Assembly (NCBI RefSeq): GCF_029784165.1
Contig: NC_073694.1
Coordinates: forward strand, 38,421,006 to 38,485,005
Direction: 5' to 3'
Length of the DNA: 64,000 nucleotides
Source: Wyeomyia smithii
Taxonomy: Eukaryota > Arthropoda > Insecta > Diptera > Culicidae
Positions 44,580 through 63,830 of this stretch are shown here, in pieces (positions within the stretch are counted from its first letter, which is position 1; the number at the start of each line of letters is the position of its first letter). The translations under genes and the position numbers were made by a program. The notes under the pieces are model-generated. The model did not search any database. It was given only the letters and a program-made list of their open reading frames with translations, and was not told the origin of the DNA.

Positions 44580-46430
44580 TAGTACAATAGTTAACCTCAT
44601 AAAATTATAATTTTGCGGCATTTTGATGGACGTGCAACTAATTGTCCATTCGATTATTGTAGAAACTAAGGAAATCCGTTGACATAAATGTTACTGAATT
44701 ATACCACGTATACAAAATAATACGGTATCGTGTTTGATTTTGGAGTTTACAAATTACAAATTCGTTATTGCTACTACGTTGCTATAGGACCTTTATATAC
44801 CGATTGACATGATAATCGGTCAGGCGGTTTCAAAATTGATATAGGTTGACAACATTCATCCATTTCCTTCCCCTCCTCTTAATGTCGTGTAAGCCTTGAA
44901 TCATACTCGAAAACACCTGTACATAAATTTTATGAATAATTTATCAATAATTTACATATAATATAAAATTTGATATGCCCTCCTTGAATACTCCACTGAA
45001 ATACAGAAAAATGAATGTCGTAGAAACATACTTTAGATCCCACCTATAGAAAGTGGCACGGTATTTAAGCTTGGAAAGCAGGCCTTAAACTCCTGGATTT
45101 CGATCAATATCAACAATTTCAATGATGGAAACGAAAACTTTGATTGTCTAGCTGTCTTACGAATATGAGAAGTACCGTTACTCACAAAGAAATCGCACAG
45201 AAATCACCTTTCGAAACAAATCGACCTGTATTGCAGTCATTCAGGAGCCAATTCGGGTGCCGAAAAAAAAACGCCTGCAAATCAGATGAAAACTGCCTAA
45301 AATAGGTTCGGGGTGATTAGAATAGTTTCCCTCGATTGGTAACATTAATTGATTATTGTTAAAGTTTGCTAACTTAGTTTCACAATCTGAAAACAAGTTC
45401 TGACAGAGAAAAAGATAGAGAACAGATTGATATACTTCTGTTTGAATGTCACCCAACACATTTCTAGTATTTCGTCTCAATACACAGGCGGTTTCAAAAG
45501 CTGCTTAGAATATGTTCCCTACCCTACATCACCCACTACCGCTTCCACATACCGAATTTGATGATGATCGGTTCAGCGGTTTTAAAGTTATAAAAGGGTG
45601 ACATGGCTCATCTCCCTCCCCCTATTTACTACGCCAATGAGATGTAAAAAGACTCAAATGGCACACTAACATAACAAAAATACGCATTATACTAAAAATC
45701 CTTTGCATTTCAAGTTGCACGGTTATTGTGAAAGACGTTTTGCAAGCTTACAGAGTATAAATTAACCCCCCCCTCTTCCTCGCCTACGCTTATGAGTAAG
45801 AGCAAAGTCAATAGTTTAGTGTTACTACCTGTCCTCGAAAACCTCTATGTACAAATTCTCACGGCAATCGGTTTAGTAGTCTGAGTTTATAGGGACCAGA
45901 CAGACAGACATTCGCACTTATAGATATAGATGAAAAGATGAAAAAATAAATGCTATTGAAACATACCCACCTATCGAAATTGACACGGTGATCAAGTGAT
46001 AACTGCTACCGTAGATTCTACATACCGAATTCAATGCTAATCGGTGCAACAGTTTGAAATTCATCAAAGGTTGACATCGTTCAACCCCCTTCCTCCCTCA
46101 TTGTTGCAACGCCTCTGAGCTTTCAGAAAAGTCTAAAATGGCACAATATTGTCGCGAAACTACATTTCAGATTCAAAAACAGCTGGATATAAATTTGCAC
46201 GGTTATAGGGGAAGAAGTTTCCACGTTCATGAACCACAAATTTACCTCCTCCCTTGCCTACGTTTATGAGATAGAGCAAAACTAATATTTTAGGATTACT
46301 GTCCCCGTACTCGAAAACCCCTATGTACAAATTATCAAGGTAATCGATCCAGTAGTATTTGAGTCTATAGGGAACAGACAGATAGACGGACAGACAGACA
46401 TTCGCATCTATAGATATAGAAGAAGATTAA
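44580..46430. repeat. Head-to-tail copies of a roughly 460-bp repeat with a short CAGA tail
   Basis: Two units end the same way: ATGTACAAATT, then TATAGGGA(C/A)CAGACAGACAG, CATTCGCA, CTATAGATATAGA (about 45853-45930 and 46322-46422). Each also shares CATACCGAATT, ATCGGT and CTTCCTC phrases. A third unit begins near 44790 and is split by the family E MITE. The tail wording is like the sequence leading into the (CAGA)n tract at 56472, so these are related dispersed elements. Confidence 0.7.
45072..45524 (+). mobile_element. TA-flanked MITE, family E, copy 2 (left end lost)
   Basis: Matches 12150-12604 from GAAAGCAGGCCTTAAACTCC on; the right end TGTTCCCTACCC is followed by TA. The first 40 or so bases, with the left TIR, are missing. 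It splits a unit of the 460-bp repeat. Confidence 0.75.
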
Positions 46431-46559
46431 AAACTTATCCTAGATAGCTTTAGATTTACTTCTGTTGTAGTGCAAATTTATTTTAGTTTCAATTTAGTTA
46501 AAGTCCAGTTTCACTTCAGTTAAAAGTCAGTTCCAGTTAAATTTCAGTCCAGTTTCAAT

Positions 46560-46625
46560 TAAAAGGGGACCGATTACAAAGCCTGCTTTGATAAGCAGAT
46601 GGTCATGAGTTCAAATCCTAGTTAT
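46560..46625 (+). repeat. Possible tRNA-like fragment
   Basis: GGGACCGATTACAAAGCCTG followed by a box B-like GAGTTCAAATCC at about 46607 has the layout of a tRNA-derived head, but no stem set or family match is convincing. Confidence 0.3.
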
Positions 46626-46734
46626 AAGTTGGTCAGTTTTAGTTCACCAAGGACTTATGCATGGGTTTATTTTAAGGTTCCTCAAGTCCTCACTACGTAA
46701 AACGACATGATTATATGAATGCTGAACTCAATCC

Positions 46735-47466
46735 AACAAGTGTGAGATGATTGAAAGGTGGAAACAACACTACGGCTGGCTCCTTAACGGCAATGTAGCA
46801 GAGGACGATGACGTACAGAATTCGACAGAATTCCAGCTTTGAAACTTCAGGAGGTTGAAGAGAAGATCGGCCGGCTTTAAAATAACACTGCGTTATTGCC
46901 AAGCTTTTGGAGGAGGAGGTAGTATCGAAGGATATCTCGTGCTCCATTTACAAAAATGGCGACATGTTGGATTGCTGCAACTATCATGCAAGCACACTGC
47001 TGAGCGCCGCCCATAAGATACTTTCCCAGATTCTTAACCACCGTTTGCGAGGGAGTTCGTGGGGCAAGCACCACGGACTAAATATTCGCGGTACGGCAGG
47101 TCCTGCAGAAAGTCTTGCTGACTTTAAATCGGCGTATAACCCACGGTTGACACGGTTGGTTAGGTTAACGGTTGATCGGGTGATGTGCTTAGTTCGAGTT
47201 TTGCTTGTGGGTCTCTTGGGATTATCGTGCTCGATATTAAACATCCCTTTGCAAGGTGTAATACGCAGGGACCGATACGAGTAGGACGGTAGTCAGGGGG
47301 TCTGATCAGCGCCTTGGTTTCGCCGATGGCATCGATATTGTAGCGCGAAAGCTAGAGAAGATGACAGAGACGTACATCAGATTGAAGACTGACACCGGAC
47401 GAATTAGACTAGTCATAAACGCGTCTGAACCACGAGCTGCACTTTAGAATCTCTACGAGAAGGAGC
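46735..47466 (+). pseudogene. LINE reverse transcriptase relic
   Basis: Reads, with frame changes, E-M-I-E-R-W-K-Q-H-Y-G-W-L-L-N-G (46745 on), Y-K-N-G-D-M-L-D-C-C-N-Y and T-L-L-S-A-A-H-K-I-L-S-Q-I-L (46950-47030), and G-F-A-D-G-I-D-I-V-A-R-K-L (47315-47355). These are the start, finger and catalytic regions of a non-LTR reverse transcriptase; the catalytic F-A-D-D has become F-A-D-G. A piece of the palm domain is deleted between 47050 and 47200. Decayed. It ends abruptly where a SINE begins. Confidence 0.75.
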
Positions 47467-47671
47467 AAAGCAAAGCCTTGGTGCTACATTCCGTATCGGA
47501 ACTCGACCTTCTGTTTATTATACACAGACTTCGCAACCAACAATTAAATGTACAGGACAATTGCGGGGCTAGTGCTACGATCCTACTGACACTAACAGTC
47601 TCTCCCGAGACTCGAACCTACGACGACTGGCTTGATAAGCCAGCATCGTACCTCGAGACCAGCTGGGGGAG
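47467..47671 (-). mobile_element. tRNA-derived SINE, family A, copy 2
   Basis: The reverse complement matches the copy at 37333, including box B (GGTTCGAGTCTCGG, reverse complement CCGAGACTCGAACC at about 47604-47618) and the tail CAAAGCAAAGCCTTGGTGC at the left. It sits exactly between the LINE relic and the mariner relic. Confidence 0.85.
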
Positions 47672-47697
47672 TTACGAAAAGGATCATTACGTCTTTT

Positions 47698-47940
47698 AAC
47701 AGGACGGCGCACCGGTTAAGACCTTGTGGTCTCCCAGCTTCGCGGACCTTGAGGACTTTTATGGTTTCTGGTCGTACATTTCTGGTCGTACTTACTGGTC
47801 AAACAGAGCGAACATGAAGTGAGCACCATGGACTAATTTAATAAGCTTAGTTCCAACATCTGGGACGAGATGCCGATGGACCAGGTGCGTGCCGCGTGCA
47901 ATTTCTTTTAGAAACGTCTCAAGCTCACCATACAGTAAAA
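47698..47940 (+). pseudogene. Mariner-type transposase C-terminal relic
   Basis: After a stop, the frame reads Q-D-G-A-P, the conserved block around the second catalytic Asp of Tc1/mariner transposases, then a decayed proline-rich region, F-W-S-Y-I, and after a frame change W-D-E-M-P-M-D-Q-V-R-A-A-C and R-L-K-L. The last block is the usual C-terminal P-x-x-x-V-R-A-A helix. Stops and frameshifts make it non-functional. Confidence 0.7.
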
Positions 47941-48889
47941 AAGAGAGTGCTTCCAGTTAAAATGTCGTAAGAAGCTTAATAAACATTGCTCAATAAAAAT
48001 TGACTCAGAAAAAAATATCTTGTAATTTCATTTTTAACACATTTTTAGAGTGTATTCGAACTTATTTAACACCCTGTAAAGCTATCCCTGCGAGAAGCAA
48101 TCGAATAAATATCGGGTTACGCGGAATCCATCCGTTGCATTATCCACGATTTTGATTTTGTTTTACATCATTGAGTAGGGCAAGGAACCTATTTTAAAAT
48201 CAATTGATGGAATTAGGTAATATTTTTCTGGCACTCATCAAAATATTGCGGATGGTAGAAGTACAAACGAAACGATAAGTGTATTGTTGTATTCTTGCTT
48301 TTCTTCTTAGAGTTTATGTTACTATCGCTGCCAGTAAAACTGTCGAAAATGGCACAGGAATGTTTCGTTTTCTTTTCCATTACAGTGTCGTCTGCGAAAC
48401 TTCACCTCTACTGAGAGTTTCGCCTGACGTTTGGATTTGTTTTTTAGGAATTTTAAGATCTGATTAGACAAAATATGCTAAATGATTCTTTGCGGTTTGT
48501 TTCGATTCCGAATTATATAACTGATAAAACGAATATCGTTCGTGGCGTTACTGCCAAGACAAACATTAAATAAACTATTTCCTTTCTTAGCAAACAGCAT
48601 ACTAAACTAAACTATTTGAAATGAAAGACCAGAACGATTCAACGGGAATTTTCAGATTGGAAATTGTTTGACATTAAACGGATAAAACTCACGCTGGGTT
48701 AGCTCCAGTCCAGCATGCATCTTCATGTATTTAAAAAAAATACAATTTTTTTGATAACTTTAAAAAATAAAAACAAGAACTCAATTAAATGATTTTTGTA
48801 TAGTTGTTATCGCTGTTAGGGTTTTGGCGAGTGACAGGATAATGTATTAACTTTGCCAATTATGATTTAGAGCATTTCAAATTGCTTTG
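47941..48889. other. No gene recognised
   Basis: AT-rich; nothing supported. Confidence 0.4.
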
Positions 48890-49340
48890 TATCATTTTGG
48901 ATTGCAATTTACCGATGACACGGGATGATTCCAGTTCTCTTATTATTTTCCGCATACACTGCAAATGGCTGAAAGCAAACATGACGCGACAGGTTTGGAC
49001 ATAATAACTAACATATTCGGACATGTTCAGCAATGCTGTGCAGTCCGTCGGTTGGTCCATCTGCTGTGAAACGCTGCGATCGAATGAGTCGCCTGCTCAG
49101 CCTTGTTACGCCAATTTACGATTCACAGTAAGAGTCAACCGTCCTCTCGCTGCCGTAATACAATAAGGTTAAACAATAAGGACAAAGTTTCTGCAAGTAG
49201 AGACTATTATGCGTGACTACTGAGAGTAAAACAACAACAACAACAACAATAAACCGTTTTCAAAGTCAGACCGATTGTATACTTTAGTGTTGGCTGTGCT
49301 GTGCTGAGAAAGAAAAGTTGAAATTGGTTGCTCGGTATGA
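48890..49340. repeat. Dispersed repeat L, copy 2
   Basis: Counterpart of 15795-16200 (ATTGCAATTTACCGATGACA, AGTAAGAGTCAACCG, CGTGACTACTGAGAG). An (AAC)n run of about seven units sits inside at about 49229-49250. Confidence 0.6.
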
Positions 49341-49666
49341 ATGAAACAATCCAAGTTGCTAGCAATTTTTTAATAATAGCTAAACCGAAAAGAAATGACT
49401 GATATATGTACCAGCACTCAAACTCTAACTACTTTTTCCATGTTTGAAGTACCAGCTTTTCAAATTCAGATGCCAAACTCACAGATAAATCTCAGTCCAA
49501 CGTCAAAATTAGGCTGCTCACTTCCAAAGATTTATCGGTAAAAGTATCGGCAGGATGATAAAGTTAAAGTATTGTAACTTTTTAATAAAAATAGCGTAGA
49601 AATTTTCATGAAATATTCAGAACAAATATTTGCAAAATAAACTCTGGAATTTTCAAGATAATGATA

Positions 49667-50160
49667 GGGTATGGAACGGCTTAAGCAGTAGCGCCTATTT
49701 TATTCAGTCGAAGAAAACAGGCCTCAAACTCCTGCATTTTGATCAATGTCGACAATTTCAATGATGGAAACGAAAACTTTGATTGTCTAGCTGCCTCACG
49801 GATATAAGTAATACCGTTAATCACAAAGAAATCTGTGAACAATTGCAATTGAAACAAATCGACCTATATTGCAGCCATTCAGGAGCCACTTCGGGTGCTG
49901 AAAAAAACGCCTGCAAAACAGATGGAAACTGCTTAAAATAGGTTCGGGGTGATTGGAATAGTGTCCCTCGATTCGTAACTTTGATTGACGATTGTCAAAG
50001 TTTGCTAACTCAGTTTTACAATCTGAAAACAAGTTCTGATAGAGAAAACGATAGCGAACAGATTGATATACTACTGTTTGAGTTTCACCCAACACATTTC
50101 GAGTATTTCGTCTGAATACACAGGCGGTTCCTAAAGCTGCTTAAAGTATGTTCCCTACCC
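49667..50160 (+). mobile_element. TA-flanked MITE, family E, copy 3, 494 bp
   Basis: GGGTATGGAACGG at the left, TGTTCCCTACCC at the right; TA precedes the left end, but the right flank reads TTCA, so the duplication is not clean. Confidence 0.75.
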
Positions 50161-51024
50161 TTCATTGACAACAAAAAAAAAAAAACAAATCAAATTGCCG
50201 TAATTTCCATACAGAGACTGTAACCTGTGGTTAGTTTTCCGGATATGATTCGGGAACAAAATCAAGGTCAATCTTGGAATTGTTACCCATGAAAAATTAT
50301 AAATGAATGATCAAAACATTTTTTTCCAAATTTTGCATCATCCTTACTACTTGGTTTTCAATCTGTTCTGTTCCATTTTTTGCATCCTGAATTTTTTTGT
50401 GGAATATTTTCACAATATATCTAAGTTCTACGATGCATGGTTTCTGAGTCATTGTTTTCAGAAACAGAAAATTTTTAAATCAGTATGGAGAGTTAAATGT
50501 TCCAAGGATTAGCAGAGACAACTATTTTTAGACTGTTTTTAAAATGTTTAGTGTTTGAAGGTCTGTTAATAAATAGGTAACTAAATAAATAATATATAAT
50601 TAATAGGTAACTAAATGTGAAAATTAGCAATCAAGTTTTTTCAAATTCAAATTTTCTTCTACAGGTCGAGAAACTTCCCCAGTACAAATGAATTTAAAAA
50701 AACTGAGACCTTTAGCTCTATCGAGATTTTATTAATTTACACATTTCGAAAAATAACATTTCGCAATTTTTAGTCATTAAAATTTGCCCTGAAAATTTTT
50801 AGTTCAAAGTTCTTCCACGAAAGTAAAACATATTTAGCATATTGAGAGTGAATACAATATAACAAGCAATCAACATAATCGATACTATAACTGGCTAAGT
50901 CAGTCCAAATTAAAATAGCAAGTGCGTTTTTCACATTTTCAGTGACTTTATTTTCGCGCGTGTCGATGTTACCATTGAATGAAAATATTTATTGCGTGTG
51001 AATTGAAATACCAACGAACCACAG
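50161..51024. other. No gene recognised
   Basis: AT-rich, with a 15-bp duplication of TAATAGGTAACTAAAT-like sequence near 50570-50620. Confidence 0.4.
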
Positions 51025-51690
51025 AGATATTTTTTGAAGTAGAATACTTCTCTCAGGAAGTTCGGCTACATAGGGATGTGGAATGAAGATCTAAAACCGA
51101 GAAAAGTGAAAAATATGTCCAATTTCAAATGCTAATAAATCGGTTAGTATTCGATGGATTTCTCAGCATTGATAGCGGCTGATGCAGTGAGGCACTTTAG
51201 TGAAATGCAGTCTCTGTGCGATAGTGGGCACTAGTAAATGCATTCAATGGAAAGTTGACTCATTTTGACAACACATGAGCCGTCTAGTTTTGAGTGTTAT
51301 ATCAGCATTTCACTATTATCACAACGAATACTTAGTTCGCACTGTCAGTGATAACGCAAAGATGTAATCGGAATCTTATCCGATACTAAATTGAACAACA
51401 AGTTGTCCTTTTCGGGATGAAATAAAAACCTGAAGATTAAAGCAATAATGTTGTCTTGAGTTAAGTTAAATTTTAAAATTTGTGAGTTGTAAATTTTACT
51501 TTTTTTTTCGTGTCTCAGAACGTTCTGAATCAACTTTTCCTTCAGTCAGGAGCACGACATCCGAAAAAATTTCATCTCTAAATTTAAAAATTGTCAAGCC
51601 CCAACCATGACAAGCAACTTACTGTATTATTGAAAATGGTCAATCCTTGTTGAAGCGCAAAATTCGATTGATCTGATTAGTCAACGTTTA
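51025..51690 (+). repeat. Dispersed repeat M, copy 1 (with an insert)
   Basis: 51030-51160 (GAAGTAGAATACTTCTCTCA, AATGCTAATAAATCGGTTAG) matches 63538-63665, and 51620-51685 (GTATTATTGAAAATGGTCAA and onward) matches 63755-63800. The 430 bases between in this copy have no counterpart in the other, which has about 90 bases there. Confidence 0.7.
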
Positions 51691-53453
51691 TTTACTAGAA
51701 AAAATGACTAACGCGCAAGCAGCCGGGTTATCTTTCTTGTCAAAGTATTCTACTTCAACCTTGCGGTCGTGGCTTTGCACACAACCCTCCTGTTATTACC
51801 TGTCAAAGCAGTTTACTGCGAGCGAGGGAATATTCACTAGTGGATTGCTTGTTGTCACGTCAGTGACAACAGTTATATTTTTGTATATATTTTCATCTGC
51901 CCGTGGGGTGTAAACCAAACTTTTTATGAGATGTATACTAATTAGCGGTGAAATTGGAATGCGAACTGTACATGTTTTAATCGACAGAGGCGACACCATC
52001 CTAGACCACAATTACAACAAATGATTACCTAACGGTGTGTTTTGCATTTTACTGTAGAAAAAAAGATAACCCGTAACCAGATAATATAGCAATATATACT
52101 CAAGAAATATATTATTTGGTAACACAGCCAATTAATTAAAGTAATTTGAGCTTTTGAGTAGCTGTTTATTTGCATCGTGATTTACTAGAATAACTGTGAT
52201 CTGTGATTTACCAGAATAACCTCGAAAGTTGAAAACAATCAAACAATTATTATATTCTCTGTTTAATCTCGCAGTGACCGACTGTATGAGAATAGTTGCT
52301 ATAAAATTGGCTTTTGCTAAGCTTTGCTTTGGAGCGGGACTGGCAGAGGCATGCTTTCGGTCAACAGCAGAAGAAATCGAAACGTGCTGCGCAATATGCA
52401 GCAATTTAGGAGTAGTACTGTACAAAATTTTTTTTTCATAAATAATGTGACGATGGACAGGAATTATTTTACTTACAAGGTTGGCTTTTAGCAGGAAATA
52501 GTTACAAAATACGATTTTGAGTTAAAGTTAAGTACAAAAATTACTTTCTTCAATCTCAATTCATCATAAAAAACAGACTTCAAAACTTTTTTCTGCTCTT
52601 TTCTAAGTAACTTTTGCTGCTTTGCAAAAAAACTGTTCTGCTCTTTGATCCATCATATAAAAAAATAGCAAATCGTTTTGCTTTGCCGGTTCAATTTGCC
52701 CAGGAACATTGCTATGATTAAAGCCCAATAAAGCGTTCTGCGGAAGCAATTTCAAACGCTTTAACTGTGAAAACAACAGTTTTGGTTCTTTAATTCAACG
52801 CAACGTGTTCGACAAGCAAAACAAATGTTATCGAGGGCTAATCAAAAACATACTTTTGGGTGCCTTCTGACACCCCTCGGATTCAGTTGTATTATCCTGA
52901 TAGCATTAGCATCCCATAGCCGGTATTGCCAATAATGATCCGCAAACATAGAAAATCAAGGCACAAGCAAGAAAGATGAAAAAATGAGAAGCTCTGGAGT
53001 AAATCCAATTTACAGAAAAAATCTCATCCTCACCTGATGTCGGTAGACAGGAAACTCACGGTGTAAAAAGTGAAAGCTGGGAGAAGACGGCCACGAAGGT
53101 AAAGTTCCTATTTTTAAATTTTATTAAACGTGTTTCAGTGTTTTATACGGCATTATAAATGTTGCGAAATCTAATTTAATATACTTAAAGCTACAATGCT
53201 TTGAATTAAATAAAGTGATGGCAAGGTGAATACCATTCACATTTTATTATTATTACATTTTTCGAAATTCTTCAAGCGTCAAATTAACTGAATTAGTTAG
53301 AAGTTTTGACCATTCATTCGCTTCGGATCGTCCAGTTGATCAGAGAGAAGTTTTCGAATAAACTATTCTCTTAACAGAACTAATTTTCCCTGATTTCAAT
53401 CCGTAGATGCAGATATCAGAAGGAAGCTTCATTTACTGGGACAGCAACTGACA
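51691..53453. other. No gene recognised
   Basis: Several short frames on both strands (for example 52132-52441) lack domains. This is the region downstream of the SMYD gene's stop; I see no clear AATAAA close to the stop. Confidence 0.4.
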
Positions 53454-61138
<7,685 letters not shown>

Positions 61139-61140
61139 CT

Positions 61141-62039
61141 GTGATGTAGAAAAAAATGTTATTTTAATTTTAACGAATTTTTGTGTGGCTTGCGCAAATA
61201 TATTTTCATTTGGAATCCCACGTTCAAAGTTTTTCTCTGTGTCGTTTTCACAAATGGTAATTCCAGGAAAAACCACTACCTAGACTGGAGAAGAATAATT
61301 GTTTCGTTCTGTGATTTTCTAAGAATTTTATTCATACATTGAAAAACTATGCAAAACTATGAAAAATACAGAGCAAGTTTGAGATTCTAAGTGAAGATTT
61401 GGTTGAGCATTCAAAGTCCTAGGATAGTATTGATGCTGATGAGAAAAAGGTTTCTTTTAATATCCGTTTTGTGGTGTCCTTGTGCTAACGGACTTCATTC
61501 GCGTTATTTTCACTTCGCAAGAAAACAACGTGTGGCAGTTTTTGTTTTAGGAAAAATGGTCAATCATTTGTGATTGGCCAATGGTTGCTTCGGTATCGCT
61601 GAATTTTAGAAATCTACAAAGATTTCTTAATAAGGATCACAGTACCTAGTCATTTTCGCAGCTATTCAAAATCTCGCTAAGAACTCTTCGATATGGAATA
61701 GATCACCAGGCCGCACATTCGTCTAGTTACCTATGCCAGTAAGCTTACCCATCTAAACATAGGAAAATGCAGTTCTGGCTGTCAGTCTGATCCTTAAAGA
61801 CTCGTAAAATACTGATCATGATGACATGAAAATTTATATGTAAGGGTTTCGGAGGCGGGGGGAAAATAAAAAAAATATTTCAAGGAAGTGCTCCCATGCA
61901 AATGAAACACAAATTTCTGCATAACTCGAGAACTAATTAAGCAAATGCAACTAAATTTGACATCGACGGTTTTGGGGGGAAGAACTGGCTCTGTGATGGT
62001 TCGATATTCCTTTCAAACTTTCAAGCTGTGGAAATACAA
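61141..62039. other. Upstream of the SMYD exons; no first exon recognised
   Basis: I searched the minus strand for the expected N-terminal zinc-finger exon and found none. GATTGGCCAAT near 61573 is an inverted CCAAT-like word. At 61900-61960 GAAACACAAATTTCTGCATA is an inverted, decayed match to the tandem unit at 55856. Confidence 0.4.
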
Positions 62040-62255
62040 AATTGTTGGACTGACCAGCAAAGTTTCCTAATTTGAACCGTATCAAAAATTTATGGAAGAT
62101 TGTGAAAGTCGAGATAGCAAAGCATCATCCAAAGAATAAAACAGACTTATGGAACGTCGTATAGGTAGCGGGGTATGCTATTCCAGCTTCTCGTGAAAAA
62201 CTGGTGACAAACCTACCGCGAAGATTGAATATGGTTTTACGAAACAAATAGTAAG
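62040..62255 (+). pseudogene. Tc1-type transposase C-terminal relic
   Basis: Reads L-D-stop-P-A-K-F-P-N-L-N-R-I-K-N-L-W-K-I-V, a decayed form of the W-P-A-x-S-P-D-L-N-P-I-E-N-L-W block with the third acidic residue region, then E-I-A-K-H-H-P-K-N-K-T-D-L-W and, further on, N-L-P-R-R-L-N. Stops interrupt it. Confidence 0.75.
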
Positions 62256-62354
62256 AAAGTTTTGAACGGTAAGGTCACTTAATATGTAGGGAAATAATGT
62301 TTGGTTGATCGTCCAGAGAACGGTACCATATCGCATCGAAAAATGACATCGTGT

Positions 62355-63445
62355 GGTAGCTCGTGGACACCGGATACGCCCGTTCCGGTATCTACAACAT
62401 CTTGGCACTATTGGACAACAATCAGAGCACTGAAAATATGCCCGGTTCCGGACAACCGACGACCCTGAGCGACAAGAAACTCCAAAGGATGCGGGAGAGG
62501 AAGACTTTGGAAAAGTGGCTACATCGCTGCGTGCGCTTGGCCAGGAGCTCGGTTTTTGGCCAAATAATACAAAAAATACCTGGCAAGCATGGACATACAT
62601 GTAAGGAAGCAACAGTGCCGTCCACTAGTTTCGGAGCTTCAGGTAATTATGCAGCGGCAGCGCTTGAATAAAATGGTCGAGACTGTTTTCCCGGTAAATT
62701 GCAACGTGGCGATGGTGATGAAGGACGGTTTTGGGCCTACCTTCCGTTACGTTACATTTTTGCGGATGAAAAATTATTATATTATCCAAAATGATAGATT
62801 TTGCGCCTACCTTTCATCGGACACCCCGAACTGGGACAGGAACGTTCCATAGCTTCAGTGATGGTTTGATGGGAGTAGCCGGCATTATCGGAAGACCTAA
62901 ACGAACCCAAGAAGTGCTGAAACAAGGCTCTATATATGGATGAAACTTAAATCTACCTCATCGGGTCAGATGAAAGACAGATGGTGTCAAATAAACCCAT
63001 AACTCCAGATTCATCATGTAGTTCCCACAGTTAAACACGGCGGTGGCAGTCAGCTGGTTCAATTCGTTCATCGATTAGACGATAGACAAAATGGCTCACT
63101 TGGACATCCTGAAACGTAACCTAAAGCCTTCCGGGCAGAAATTGGATCTCTCTTCAGATTATTACTCTCAGCAGGATCGCCACGCCAAATCATACCGCTC
63201 TTATCGTACGGGAATGGCTGCTTCATAATATTCCTTCTTCAATAAAATCAAAATACCTTCGCAATCACCGGACTTCATTGAACATCTATGGTGAGAAATC
63301 AAAAACCGTCTGGAGTAACAAAACCCAAGGAGTAAAGTAGGACGGAGATTAAAGAGATCTTAGAAGGCAGTCCGCCTAACCAAATCGATGTCACGGCCCT
63401 TGCAGGCAGTGCTAGATGCCAGTGTGGACACACCAAACACTTAAC
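62355..63445 (+). pseudogene. Second Tc1-type transposase relic
   Basis: The N-terminal paired-type helix-turn-helix is readable (S-G-I-Y-N-I-L-A-L-L, P-G-S-G-Q-P-T-T-L-S-D-K-K-L). Downstream, with stops and frame changes, come V-K-H-G-G-G-S near 63030, L-D-I-L-K-R-N-L-K-P-S near 63100, Q-Q-D-R-H-A-K-S near 63172 (normally Q-Q-D-N-D-P-K-H), P-S-Q-S-P-D-F-I-E-H-L-W near 63260 and E-I-K-E-I-L near 63345. The order is that of a complete Tc1 transposase in a decayed state. It follows the first relic directly in the same orientation. Confidence 0.8.
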
Positions 63446-63534
63446 GGTTATAATATTATGTTATATTTTTATTATTAAAATTGAACTGTACGCTGAATTT
63501 TTCACTTTTGAATTAATGATTTTTTGTTTGTATT

Positions 63535-63830
63535 ATTTTGAAGTAGAATACTTCTCTCAGGAAGTTCGGCTACATAGAGATGTGAAATGAAAATCTAAAA
63601 CCTAAAAAAGTGAAAAAAATATCCAATTTCAAATGCTAATAAATCGGTTAGTATTCGATGGATTTCCTTCGTTCTTGCAGCAATAGATTGGAAAATCTTC
63701 TAAGATTCTTCCCAAATGCAGGTTATTTGTAATTTTATTTTTCAAACTATTGTACTATTGAAAATAGTCAAGCCTTGTCAAAACGAAAACTTCGGCCTCT
63801 GATTGGTCGTTATATGATTGCTTCCCAAGC
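63535..63830 (+). repeat. Dispersed repeat M, copy 2
   Basis: GAAGTAGAATACTTCTCTCA through AATCGGTTAGTATTCGATGG matches 51030-51160. The second block (ACTATTGAAAATAGTCAAGC) matches the later part of the first copy. It leads directly into the promoter-like sequence at the edge. Confidence 0.7.
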
